Shown here: positions 43,607 to 51,621 of the stretch, piece by piece
How positions within the stretch are numbered: the stretch's first letter is position 1
Layout: the number at the start of each line of letters is the position of its first letter
NCBI RefSeq assembly: GCF_009733795.1
Contig: NZ_WNXX01000002.1
Coordinates: forward strand, 62,001-126,000
Source: Actinotalea caeni
Lineage (GTDB): Bacteria > Actinomycetota > Actinomycetes > Actinomycetales > Beutenbergiaceae
DNA length: 64,000 bases
Reading direction: 5' to 3'
Position numbers and translations under genes: made by a program
Notes under the pieces: generated by a model
The model's database searches: none
Seen by the model: the letters and a program-made list of their open reading frames with translations, nothing else
What the model was told of the DNA's origin: nothing

Positions 43607-43656
43607 GCGGGTGTCCTTGCGGTCGGTCGGACGGGACGGCGAGGGGGCGGGGGAGG

Positions 43657-44010
43657 TCATGGCATCTCCGCGGTCAGGTGGCGCAGGCTGGCGTCCAGCC
43701 GCCGCCAGTCGGTCATGAGGGCCTCGGCGAGCTCGGCGCCGGCCGGGCTGGTTCGGTAGAACTTCCGCGGCCGGGCCTCGTCGGTGTTCCACTCGCTGAC
43801 GAGCAGGCCCTGCTTCTCGAGGCGCCGCAGCAGCGGGTAGAGGGTGTTCGCGTCGACGGCGATGCCGTGCCCGGTCAGCTGCTCGAGCAGCGCGTAGCCG
43901 TAGCCGGGCTCGCGCAGCACCGCCAGCGCCGCCAGCACGACGGTGCCCCGGCGCAGCTCCTGGAGGTGCGCGGCGAGGAGGCCGTCGTCGGGGGTGGGTT
44001 CGGTGGTCAT
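43657..44010 (-). CDS. PadR family transcriptional regulator
   Basis: This 117-residue winged-helix protein has the PadR core: TVVLAALAVLREPGYGYALL, DANTLYPLLRRLEKQGLLVSEW and RKFYRTSPAGAELAEAL. PadR proteins usually repress their own operon and a transporter or membrane gene beside it until a ligand binds. A promoter with a dyad operator lies just upstream, and the start ATG 44010 follows its -10 by 7 nt. The downstream membrane-protein gene can be coupled through an ATGA at 43657-43660. Confidence 0.93.
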   Translation of the reverse strand: MTTEPTPDDGLLAAHLQELRRGTVVLAALAVLREPGYGYALLEQLTGHGIAVDANTLYPLLRRLEKQGLLVSEWNTDEARPRKFYRTSPAGAELAEALMTDWRRLDASLRHLTAEMP

Positions 44011-44017
44011 GGCGGAC

Positions 44018-44062
44018 ACGATAGTGTGCGTCACACAGTAATGCAAGAGACACATCGATGTG
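44018..44062 (-). promoter_or_regulatory. padR promoter with dyad operator in the spacer (leaderless)
   Basis: On the minus strand TTGCAT (44041-44046) and TATCGT (44018-44023) are 17 nt apart, and the ATG follows 7 nt later. Between the boxes GTGTG (44024-44028) and CACAC (44032-44036) form a dyad around three bases. Further upstream is the perfect palindrome CACATCGATGTG (44051-44062). Both are good candidates for PadR binding and autorepression. Confidence 0.7.
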
Positions 44063-44077
44063 ACCCGGCAGCGCCCA

Positions 44078-44145
44078 CGAGATCGAGGTTCTGCGTCGAG
44101 ATCGAGGCGATGAATCCTCGATCTCGACGCAGAACCTCGATCTCG
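44078..44145. repeat. Perfect long palindrome with 30-bp arms
   Basis: Arms 44078-44107 and 44116-44145 are exact reverse complements, separated by 8 bp. Each arm holds the 11-mer CGAGATCGAGG twice, at its two ends, so the element has both inverted and direct symmetry. It lies between two divergent genes, so it is not an ordinary terminator. It looks like a REP or miniature transposable element and has no other copy that I noticed in this window. Confidence 0.95.
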
Positions 44146-44256
44146 CGGGGGGTGGGGTGCCGCTGGGTGCCCCTGGGTGCCGGCGGCCGCCGGCCGGGTG
44201 GGCGCGGGCCGCGAGGTCTGCAAGCATGGGACCCGACCCCGAGCACTGGAGCCCGA

Positions 44257-47200
44257 ATGCACCGTCATGAGCCGATCGACGTCGAGCGTGTGCGCCGCCA
44301 CCTGGCGGAGCGCATCGCGCCCGCGGCGACCACCGTCGTGCTGCCGCTGGAGGTGGAGGTCTGGGAACCCGTCGCGGCGTCCGGCGTCGTCGGGCAGGCC
44401 GAGCCGGTCCCGGTGGCGGAGGCGCTCGCGGCGACGTACCAGCCGTTCGATCTCGGCGCCTCGTGGGGCCCGCCGTGGGGCACGACCTGGTTCCACCTGA
44501 CCGGCACGGTGCCCGAGGCGGAGCGCACCGGTGACCTCGAGGCCGTCGTCGAGCTGGGCTGGTCCGACGGCTGGCCGGGCTTCCAGTGCGAGGGCACCGT
44601 GTACCGGCGCGACGGCTCGATCGTCAAGGGGATCCACCCGCGCAACACCTGGATCCCGGTCGAGCTGGACGGCGACGGCCGCTTCGAGGTCTACCTCGAG
44701 GCCGCCTCCAACCCGGTCCTCAACAGCTTCTCCGCGACCGAGCGCGGCGACGTCCTCACCAGCGACGCCGAGCGGCAGTACAAGCTCTGGCGGGCCGACG
44801 TCGTGCGCGTCCACCACGAGGTGCGCGAGCTCGTCGCCGACGTCACGGCGCTCGAGGGTCTCGCGGAGGTGCTGCCCGCGGACTCGCACCGGCGCGCGGA
44901 GCTGCGCGTCGCGCTCGACCGCGCCATGGACGCCCTCGACCTGCAGGACGTGCCGGGCACCGCCGTCGCGGCCCGCGAGCGGCTCCGCGAGGTGCTCGCC
45001 CGGCCCGCCGAGGGCAGCGCGCACCGCGCCGTCGCGACCGGCCACGCCCACATCGACTCCGCCTGGCTGTGGCCGGTCCGCGAGACCCGCCGCAAGGTCG
45101 CGCGGACGATCGCGAACGTGCTGCGCCTCGTCGACGACGGCGAGCCGGTCGTGTTCGCGTTCCCGGCCGCGCAGCACTCGGCCTGGCTCGAGGAGGACCA
45201 CCCGGACCTGTTCGCGCGGCTGCAGGCCGCCGTCGCCTCCGGGCACGTGGTGCCGGTCGGCGGCATGTGGGTGGAGTCCGACGCCAACCTGCCCGGCGGC
45301 GAGGCGATGGTGCGCCAGCTCGTCGAGGGCGCGGCATACTTCGAGCGCGCCTACGGGCACCGGTGCGAGGAGGTCTGGCTGCCGGACTCCTTCGGCTACT
45401 CCGCCGGGCTGCCGCAGCTCGCGAGGCTGGCGGGCGCGCGCTGGTTCCTCACCCAGAAGATCTCGTGGAACCAGGTCGACGACTTCCCGCACCACAGCTT
45501 CCACTGGGAGGGCATCGACGGCACCCGGATCTTCACGCACTTCCCGCCGGTCGACACCTACAACTCCGACCTCTCGGCGCGCGAGCTCCACCACGCCGCG
45601 ACCAACTTCCGCGACAAGGGCGTGGCCGGCACCTCGCTCGTGCCCTTCGGGTACGGCGACGGCGGCGGCGGCCCCACGCGCGAGATGCTCGCGCAGGCGC
45701 GCCGCACCGCCGACCTCGAGGGCTCGCCGCGCGTGACGGTCGCGCCCCCGCGCGACTACTTCGAGGCCGCCGAGGCCGAGTACGCGGAGCCGCCGGTCTG
45801 GGTGGGCGAGCTGTACCTGGAGATGCACCGGGCGACCTACACGACGCAGGCGCGCATCAAGCGGGCCAACCGCGAGAGCGAGCACCTGCTGCGGGAGGCC
45901 GAGCTGTGGGCCGCCACCGCCGCGGTCCGCGCCGGGCACCCGTACCCCGCCGAGGAGCTGCAGCAGCTGTGGCGCACCGTGCTGCTCGGGCAGTTCCACG
46001 ACATCCTGCCGGGCAGCTCGATCTCGTGGGTGTACCGCGACATGCTCGCCGAGCACGCCCGCGTGCAGGAGCGGCTGCGCGCGATCGTCGCCGAGAGCCA
46101 GCAGCTGCTGGCGGGCGACGGCGACCAGCCGATCACCTTCAACGCGGGACCGCTCGCGCGGCGCGGCGTGCCGGCGCTGGGCGGTGCGGTCGCCGAGCAG
46201 GCGGGCGCCGCCGTCCAGGTCGCCGAGACGGGCGACGGCGTCGTGCTCGAGCACGACGCGCTGCGGGTCGTCGTCGACCGCGACGGCCTGGTGACGAGCA
46301 TCTGGGACAAGGAGGCCGGGCGCGAGGTCGTGCCGCCGGGGCAGCGCGGCAACCTGCTGCAGCTGCACCAGGACTTCCCGAACCAGTACGACGCCTGGGA
46401 CGTCGACCCCTTCTACCGCAACAGCGTCGTCGACATCACGGCGGCGGACCGGGTCGAGACGTCGTCGGACGCTACGTCGGCGACCGTCGCGGTGCACCGC
46501 ACCCTCGAGGGCAAGCCGGTCGTGCAGACGCTCACGCTGCGCGCCGACGCGCCCGGTCTGCACGTCGGGGTCGAGGTCGAGTGGGCCGCGCGCGACCGGT
46601 TCCTCAAGCTCGCGTTCCCGGTCGACGTGCACACCGACCACGCCCGCTTCGAGGTGCAGATGGGGCACCTCACCCGGCCGACGCACACCAACACGAGCTG
46701 GGACTTCTACCGCTTCGAGGTGTGGGCGCACCGCTGGTTGCACGTCGCCGAGCCGGGGTACGGCGTCGCGCTCGCGAACGAGGCGACCTACGGCTACGAC
46801 CTCACCCGGCACCCGCGCGAGGGCGGCGGCACGTTCCACCTCGTGCGCGCCTCGCTGCTGCGCGGCCCCGGCTACCCCGACCCGCGCACCGACCACGGCA
46901 GCCACCGCTTCGGGTTCGTGCTGCTGCCCGGCGCCGGCGTCGAGGACGCCGTCGCGGCCGGGTACGCGACCAACCTGCCGCTGCGGCAGGTCACGGGTGC
47001 CCCGGTCGACCCGCTGGTCACGCTCGACGGCGGCGCGCTCGTCGAGGCCGTCAAGCTCGCGCACGACGGCAGCGGCGACGTCGTCGTCCGGCTCTACGAG
47101 CCGTACGGGCGGCGCTCGACGGCGCAGCTCACCGCCTCCTTCGACCTCGCCGGTGCGGTCGAGACCGACCTGCACGAGCGGCCGTTGGGCGAGGACACGG

Positions 47201-47295
47201 TCGTGGCGCCGTCGGCGGTCACCGGCGTCGAGGGCAGCACGGTCGGGCTGCGGCTGCGGCCGTTCCAGGTCGTGACGCTGCGGCTGACCCGCTGA
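44257..47295 (+). CDS. Alpha-mannosidase, glycoside hydrolase family 38
   Basis: This 1012-residue enzyme has the GH38 zinc site in ATGHAHIDSAWLWP (His263, Asp267), the catalytic nucleophile in LPDSFGYSAGLPQL (Asp377), and WFLTQKISWNQVDDFPHHSF. Further on are GQFHDILPGSSI and VYRDM. An N-terminal beta domain and a C-terminal mannosidase domain complete the standard layout. No signal peptide is present, so it probably trims mannose from oligosaccharides inside the cell. ATG 44257 is used; the larger open frame reaching back to 43678 is antisense to padR. A 16-bp hairpin follows the stop. Confidence 0.95.
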   Translation: MHRHEPIDVERVRRHLAERIAPAATTVVLPLEVEVWEPVAASGVVGQAEPVPVAEALAATYQPFDLGASWGPPWGTTWFHLTGTVPEAERTGDLEAVVELGWSDGWPGFQCEGTVYRRDGSIVKGIHPRNTWIPVELDGDGRFEVYLEAASNPVLNSFSATERGDVLTSDAERQYKLWRADVVRVHHEVRELVADVTALEGLAEVLPADSHRRAELRVALDRAMDALDLQDVPGTAVAARERLREVLARPAEGSAHRAVATGHAHIDSAWLWPVRETRRKVARTIANVLRLVDDGEPVVFAFPAAQHSAWLEEDHPDLFARLQAAVASGHVVPVGGMWVESDANLPGGEAMVRQLVEGAAYFERAYGHRCEEVWLPDSFGYSAGLPQLARLAGARWFLTQKISWNQVDDFPHHSFHWEGIDGTRIFTHFPPVDTYNSDLSARELHHAATNFRDKGVAGTSLVPFGYGDGGGGPTREMLAQARRTADLEGSPRVTVAPPRDYFEAAEAEYAEPPVWVGELYLEMHRATYTTQARIKRANRESEHLLREAELWAATAAVRAGHPYPAEELQQLWRTVLLGQFHDILPGSSISWVYRDMLAEHARVQERLRAIVAESQQLLAGDGDQPITFNAGPLARRGVPALGGAVAEQAGAAVQVAETGDGVVLEHDALRVVVDRDGLVTSIWDKEAGREVVPPGQRGNLLQLHQDFPNQYDAWDVDPFYRNSVVDITAADRVETSSDATSATVAVHRTLEGKPVVQTLTLRADAPGLHVGVEVEWAARDRFLKLAFPVDVHTDHARFEVQMGHLTRPTHTNTSWDFYRFEVWAHRWLHVAEPGYGVALANEATYGYDLTRHPREGGGTFHLVRASLLRGPGYPDPRTDHGSHRFGFVLLPGAGVEDAVAAGYATNLPLRQVTGAPVDPLVTLDGGALVEAVKLAHDGSGDVVVRLYEPYGRRSTAQLTASFDLAGAVETDLHERPLGEDTVVAPSAVTGVEGSTVGLRLRPFQVVTLRLTR

Positions 47296-47301
47296 GGTCG
47301 C

Positions 47302-47340
47302 GCGCCCGCCGGGACCGCACCTGTCGGTCCCGGCGGGCGC
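47302..47340 (+). terminator. Terminator-like hairpin after the alpha-mannosidase gene
   Basis: A perfect 16-bp stem (47302-47317 with 47325-47340) and 7-nt loop begins 7 bp after the stop codon. It has no T-run. Its right arm overlaps the putative -35 of the next transcription unit. Confidence 0.75.
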
Positions 47341-47350
47341 TCGCTACCCT
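47322..47350 (+). promoter_or_regulatory. Promoter for the PheS-like ligase unit
   Basis: TGTCGG (47322-47327) and TACCCT (47345-47350) are 17 nt apart. The -10 box is 6 nt before GTG 47357, which fits a leaderless start. The -35 is weak and lies inside the terminator stem. Confidence 0.5.
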
Positions 47351-47356
47351 GGTGGC

Positions 47357-47422
47357 GTGCAGGGTCGACGTTTTGCGTGCCCCCGGCCGAGAGGCCGCGG
47401 GGCTCTCGTCGTGCGTCCGTGA
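47357..47422 (+). CDS. Putative leaderless upstream ORF (21 codons) before the PheS-like gene
   Basis: GTG 47357 follows a TACCCT box by 6 nt and opens a frame of 21 residues (MQGRRFACPRPRGRGALVVR..), stopping at 47420-47422. It lies 67 bp before the ATG of the PheS-like ligase. It contains a single Phe codon, so it is not a classical phenylalanine attenuator peptide. It could be a regulatory upstream ORF or chance. Confidence 0.35.
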   Translation: MQGRRFACPRPRGRGALVVRP

Positions 47423-47489
47423 CGCCCGGGCTCCGCAGGCGCGGCCGGGGGAGGTGCTCCTTCCGTCCCGCCCACCTGGAGACCCACGC

Positions 47490-48653
47490 ATGCCGCTCAC
47501 CGACCGCTCGACCCGCTCGACCCATCCCGTCCCGGCCCACACCTCCGACCACCTGACGCCGGAGCAGCTCGCCCGCGCGCTCGCGGTGCGCGACCTCACC
47601 GATCCCGCGCAGGGCCCGCACGCGCTGCAGATGCTCCTCGACGCCGTCGTCGCCGCCCTGCGACGGCGGTGGGGCTGCACCGTCCGCGTGCTGCGCCGGC
47701 CACCGCTGGTGGCGGTGCGCGAGAACTACGACCGCCTCGGCTACGACCCGAGCGACGTCACGCGCGCCCGCCGTTACACCCGCTACGTCAGCCCCACGGT
47801 CATGCTCCGCAGCCACACCAGCGCCGAGCTGCCGACCGCGCTGGAGGAGTACGCGGGCCGCGACGACGTCGACGAGCTGCTCGTCGTCCCCGGCCTCGTC
47901 TACCGGCGCGACGTCGTCGACCGCACGCACGTGGGCGAGCCGCACCAGGTGGACCTGTGGCGCGTGCGCACCGGCGCGGCCACCACCGACGCCGACCTGC
48001 GCGAGATGGTCGGCGTGCTCGTCGATGCCGTGCTGCCCGGCGCCCGCTGGACCGTGACCGAGGTCGAGCACCCGTACACGGTCGGCGGGCTGCAGGTCGA
48101 CGTGCTCCACGACGGCCGGTGGCTCGAGCTCGCCGAGTGCGGCCGCACCCACCCCGACGTGCTGCGGGGCTCGGGCCTGGACCCGCAGCGCTGGTCCGGC
48201 CTCGCGCTCGGCATGGGCCTGGAACGGGCGCTGATGCTGCGCAAGGGCATCCCCGACATCCGGTACCTGCGGGCACGGGACCCGCGGGTGGCGGCCCAGA
48301 TGCTCACGCTCGAGCCGTGGCGGCACGTGTCCCCGCTGCCCGCGACCCGGCGCGACCTGTCGGTCGTCGTCGCCGCCGAGGAGGACGCCGAGACGCTGGG
48401 CGACCGGGTGCGCTCGGCGCTCGCCGACGACGCGGACACCGTCGAGTCCGTCGAGGTGCTGGCCCGTACCCCGCACGAGGAGCTGCCGGAGCGCGTGCGG
48501 CAGCGGCTCGGCACCGCGCCCGGCCAGGCGAACGTGCTGCTGCGGGTGGTGCTGCGACCGGTCGACCGCACGCTCACCTCGGAGCAGGCCAACGCGATCC
48601 GCAACGCGATCTACCGCGCGGTGCACGAGGGGCCGGTCATGGAGCTCGTCTGA
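47490..48653 (+). CDS. srmL: PheS-like class II synthetase-core ligase with C-terminal FDX-ACB domain (SrmL-like)
   Basis: This 387-residue protein has the PheS catalytic core in one chain. Motif-1-side VMLRSHTSAELPTAL is at 104-118. Motif 2 is LVVPGLVYRRDVVDRTHVGE with PHQVDLW at 131-157. WLELAECGRTHPDVLRGSGLD leads into motif 3 LALGMGLERALMLRKGIPDIR at about 238-258. Residues from about 282 form an FDX-ACB domain (ATRRDLSVVVAAEE.., ending TSEQANAIRNAIYRAVHEG), normally part of PheT or of mitochondrial PheRS. The PheS coiled coil is absent. It resembles what I recall as the PheS-related ligase SrmL. The true substrate is unknown; tRNA charging is not assured. Confidence 0.82.
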   Translation: MPLTDRSTRSTHPVPAHTSDHLTPEQLARALAVRDLTDPAQGPHALQMLLDAVVAALRRRWGCTVRVLRRPPLVAVRENYDRLGYDPSDVTRARRYTRYVSPTVMLRSHTSAELPTALEEYAGRDDVDELLVVPGLVYRRDVVDRTHVGEPHQVDLWRVRTGAATTDADLREMVGVLVDAVLPGARWTVTEVEHPYTVGGLQVDVLHDGRWLELAECGRTHPDVLRGSGLDPQRWSGLALGMGLERALMLRKGIPDIRYLRARDPRVAAQMLTLEPWRHVSPLPATRRDLSVVVAAEEDAETLGDRVRSALADDADTVESVEVLARTPHEELPERVRQRLGTAPGQANVLLRVVLRPVDRTLTSEQANAIRNAIYRAVHEGPVMELV

Positions 48654-48672
48654 GCCCGCCCGGCGCCGGCGG

Positions 48673-49485
48673 CTACACGCAGTCGCCGGTGCCGGAGACC
48701 CCGCGCGCGCACAGCTGTGTGGCGGTGACGCGGGTGACCGTGAAGCCGTCGTCGTCCCGCGCGGCGACGACGAACAGCCGCGCGCCGACGACCGAGTCGT
48801 CGGTCGCCGGCACGTCGACGCGCACCTGCAGGTCGTCGTCGATCACGACCGGGCCGAACACGACGACCTCGTCGTCGCCGCTGCCCGGCTGCCACCGCTC
48901 GACGACGAGGTCGACGAGGTCGCCCGGCCGGTCCGCCGACGGCGGCGGGTCGAAGTGGTCGGTGACGTCGCGGCTCGCGCCCGGCTCGGCGACGTAGCGG
49001 GCGAACACCCACCCGACGTCCTCGCCCGCGCGCACCTGGTACCAGAGCCCGGCGCCGCCGGTGTCCCGGTTGCGGCCTGTCGCCACGAGACGGGTGTCCG
49101 GCGTGAGGCGGGCGACGGAGGCGAACTCGATGCCGGGGCCGATGCGCAGGTTGAGGACCTCCTGCGCGGGCACCCCGGTGATGACGAGGCTCGTCCCGAC
49201 CTCCGGGAAGCCCTCGACCGGCTCGCCGGGCATCTCGGCCTCCGACGGCGGCGTCGGCGACGCGGGCTCCTCGGGCTCGGTCTCGGTCTCGGCCGGCTCG
49301 GGCTCGCTCGACCCGCTCGGCCCGTCGAGCCCGGTCGGCCCGGTCGGCTCGGTCGGGCTCGGGGTGGTGGACGCCGTCGTCGTCGGCTCGGGGCTCGGGT
49401 CGGTGACGTAGTCGCACGCCGTCAGGGCCGTCAGGGCCGCCGCGGCCAGCAGCGCCACCGCCACGGGCCACCGGCTGCGCTGCAT
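48673..49485 (-). CDS. Lipoprotein with SH3-like domain
   Basis: This 270-residue protein has a signal peptide ending in the lipobox LTAC (Cys24). A Thr/Pro/Glu-rich linker runs to about residue 90. A bacterial SH3-like fold follows (VLNLRIGPGIEFASVARLTPDTRLVATG, then WYQVRAGEDVGWVFARYV). SH3b domains usually bind cell-wall peptides or proteins. The C-terminal 80 residues are unassigned. ATG 49485 is 6 nt after a TAGGTT box on the minus strand (49492-49497), so it is probably leaderless. It converges with the PheS-like gene. Confidence 0.88.
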   Translation of the reverse strand: MQRSRWPVAVALLAAAALTALTACDYVTDPSPEPTTTASTTPSPTEPTGPTGLDGPSGSSEPEPAETETEPEEPASPTPPSEAEMPGEPVEGFPEVGTSLVITGVPAQEVLNLRIGPGIEFASVARLTPDTRLVATGRNRDTGGAGLWYQVRAGEDVGWVFARYVAEPGASRDVTDHFDPPPSADRPGDLVDLVVERWQPGSGDDEVVVFGPVVIDDDLQVRVDVPATDDSVVGARLFVVAARDDDGFTVTRVTATQLCARGVSGTGDCV

Positions 49486-49621
49486 GGCGTCAACCTACGG
49501 CGCCACCCGGCCTTGCGAGGCGACCGCCGGCGGCGAGCCGCTCGCGGGCGAGACGGCCCGCGGCGCCGCGACCCCTCGGCCTACCATGGGCGGTCGGAGA
49601 TCGCCTGTCGGGAGGGATCGC

Positions 49622-50488
49622 ATGACGGAGGAGAGCCTGCGGCGCGCCGTGCTCGTGGAGGCCGAGGAGCTGCGGACGCTGCTCGCCACCGACACGCGTC
49701 TGGTGCTGCTCGACGTGCGGTGGTCGCTGGCCGACCCCGACGGCCACCGCGCCTACAGCCTCGGCCACCTGCCCGGTGCGCTGTTCGTCGACCTCGAGCG
49801 CGACCTGTCGGCGTCCCCCAGCCCCGAGGCCGGGCGGCACCCGCTGCCCGACATCGAGCAGCTGCAGGCCGCGGCACGCCGCTGGGGCATCGACGACGGC
49901 GACCCGGTGGTCGTCTACGACGACTCGGGCGGCACCTCGGCGGCGCGTGCCTGGTGGTTGCTGCGCTGGGGCGGTGTCGCCGACGTGCGGATCCTCGACG
50001 GCGGTCTGCAGGCGTGGCTGGCCGCGGGCGGCATCCTCGAGGACGGCGACGTCCAGGTCGCGCCGGGCGACGTCGTGCTGAGCCCGGGGCACATGCCGGT
50101 GACCGACGCCGACGGCGTCGCGGACCTCCCCGGTCACGGCGTGCTCCTCGACGCGCGCGCCGAGGAGCGCTACCGCGGCGACGAGGAGCCGATCGACCGC
50201 CGAGCGGGCCACGTGCCGGGCGCCGTCAACGTCCCGACCGTGCGCAACCTGCGCGAGGACAGCAGGTTCAAGTCCGAGACCGAGCTCGCGCAGCAGTACG
50301 CCGACGCAGGCGTCGACGCGCGCACCGACGTCGCGGTCTACTGCGGCTCGGGCGTGACCGCGGCGCACGAGATCGCCGCGCTGGAGACGATCGGCGTGCA
50401 CGCCGCGCTCTACCCGGGCTCCTGGTCGCAGTGGTCCGCCGACGACGACCGCCCGGTCGCGACCGGCATCGAGCGCCCGACCTCCTGA
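49622..50488 (+). CDS. Sulfurtransferase (tandem rhodanese domains)
   Basis: This 288-residue protein carries two rhodanese repeats, the second with the active-site loop YCGSGVTAAHE (Cys near residue 240). This is the loop form of thiosulfate or 3-mercaptopyruvate sulfurtransferases. The first repeat has LVLLDVRWSLADPDG and lacks a catalytic Cys, as usual. GGAGGG precedes ATG 49622 at normal spacing, so the longer frame from 49484 is not used. It moves sulfane sulfur to cyanide or thiols. tsaD begins 47 bp later but has its own promoter. Confidence 0.93.
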   Translation: MTEESLRRAVLVEAEELRTLLATDTRLVLLDVRWSLADPDGHRAYSLGHLPGALFVDLERDLSASPSPEAGRHPLPDIEQLQAAARRWGIDDGDPVVVYDDSGGTSAARAWWLLRWGGVADVRILDGGLQAWLAAGGILEDGDVQVAPGDVVLSPGHMPVTDADGVADLPGHGVLLDARAEERYRGDEEPIDRRAGHVPGAVNVPTVRNLREDSRFKSETELAQQYADAGVDARTDVAVYCGSGVTAAHEIAALETIGVHAALYPGSWSQWSADDDRPVATGIERPTS

Positions 50489-50523
50489 CCGTCGCCGCGC
50501 GGCCGACCCGCCACCGGGCGGCG

Positions 50524-50535
50524 TAGGGTGCTGGG
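50524..50535 (+). promoter_or_regulatory. Leaderless promoter of tsaD
   Basis: TAGGGT at 50524-50529 lies 6 nt before GTG 50536 with no ribosome site, giving tsaD an independent start. Confidence 0.6.
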
Positions 50536-51621
50536 GTGTCCTCCTCGGAGTCCAGCGCCCCCCTCGTCCTGGGGATCGAGAGCACCTGCGACGAGACCGG
50601 TGTCGCCCTGGTCCGCGGGCTCGACCTGCTCGCCGACGTCACCGCGTCCTCGATGGACGACCACGCCCGCTTCGGCGGCATCGTCCCCGAGGTCGCCTCG
50701 CGCGCGCACCTGGAGGCGTTCGGGCCCACGCTCGACGCCGCGCTCGCGCAGGCCGAGGTCGAGCTGTCCGACGTCGACGCGGTCGCCGTCGCCGCCGGTC
50801 CCGGCCTGAGCGGCTCGCTGGCGGTCGGCGTCGCCGCCGCGAAGGCGCTCGCGCTCGGTCTCGACGTCCCGTTCTACGGCGTCAACCACGTCATCGGCCA
50901 CGTCGCCGTCGACTCGCTGGTGCACGGGCCGTTCCCCGAGTCCTTCCTCGGGCTGGTCGTCTCCGGCGGGCACTCGTCGCTGCTGCACGTGCGCGACATC
51001 GCCACCGACGTCACCGAGCTCGGTCAGACCTTCGACGACGCCGCCGGTGAGGCGTTCGACAAGGTCGGCCGGCTGCTCGGGCTGCCGTACCCGGGCGGCC
51101 CGCACGTCGACCGCGCGGCGACCGGCGGCGACCCGGCGGCGTTCGCGTTCCCGCGTGGGCTCTCCCGCGCCAAGGACCTGCAGCGACACCCCTACGACTT
51201 CTCGTTCTCCGGGCTCAAGACGGCCGTCGCACGCGTCGTCGAGGGCTTCGAGGACCGCGGCGAGGAGGTCCCGGTGGCCGACGTCGCCGCCTCGTTCTCC
51301 GAGGCGGTGGCCGACGTGCTGGTCACCAAGACCCTGCGCGCGTGCGAGATCCACGGCGTCGGCACCGTGGTCGTCGGTGGCGGGTTCTCCGCGAACTCGC
51401 GGCTGCGGTCGCTCGCCGCGGAGCGGTTCGAGGCGGCAGGCGTCGAGCTGCGGATCCCGCCGATCCGCTACTGCACCGACAACGGGGCGATGATCGCGGC
51501 GCTCGGCTCGGCCGTCGTGGCCGCCGGGGCGACGCCGTCGCCCTACGACATCACGATCGACTCCCAGATGCCGCTCACCCAGGTCGTCATGGGCGAGGTG
51601 ACGGTGGCGGAGGTCGCGTGA
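50536..51621 (+). CDS. tsaD: tRNA N6-adenosine threonylcarbamoyltransferase
   Basis: TsaD transfers the threonylcarbamoyl group to A37 of ANN-decoding tRNAs with TsaB and TsaE. The 361-residue enzyme has [15 protein letters not shown] at the N-terminus, the iron-binding VNHVIGH (His118, His122), [22 protein letters not shown] and [16 protein letters not shown] 50536 is supported by a TAGGGT box 6 nt upstream. It is separated by an inserted block from tsaE-tsaB-rimI and overlaps the GH3 gene by GTGA at 51618-51621. Confidence 0.97.
   Translation: MSSSESSAPLVLGIESTCDETGVALVRGLDLLADVTASSMDDHARFGGIVPEVASRAHLEAFGPTLDAALAQAEVELSDVDAVAVAAGPGLSGSLAVGVAAAKALALGLDVPFYGVNHVIGHVAVDSLVHGPFPESFLGLVVSGGHSSLLHVRDIATDVTELGQTFDDAAGEAFDKVGRLLGLPYPGGPHVDRAATGGDPAAFAFPRGLSRAKDLQRHPYDFSFSGLKTAVARVVEGFEDRGEEVPVADVAASFSEAVADVLVTKTLRACEIHGVGTVVVGGGFSANSRLRSLAAERFEAAGVELRIPPIRYCTDNGAMIAALGSAVVAAGATPSPYDITIDSQMPLTQVVMGEVTVAEVA

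Noticed and set aside
44078-44145. Palindrome as a normal transcription terminator
   Set aside because: It lies upstream of two divergent genes, not downstream of any, and is far more perfect than needed for a terminator.
43657-47175. 1172-codon open frame on the minus strand
   Set aside because: It runs antisense through the alpha-mannosidase gene. Only its last part, in phase, is the real padR gene from 44010.
47357-47422. Phenylalanine attenuator leader peptide for the PheS-like gene
   Set aside because: The short ORF has only one Phe codon and no pair of alternative hairpins after it was found.
44586-48653. 1355-codon frame on the plus strand ending with the PheS-like protein
   Set aside because: The first 968 codons are an out-of-phase reading of the mannosidase. 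Homology and an ATG with GGAG support a start at 47490.
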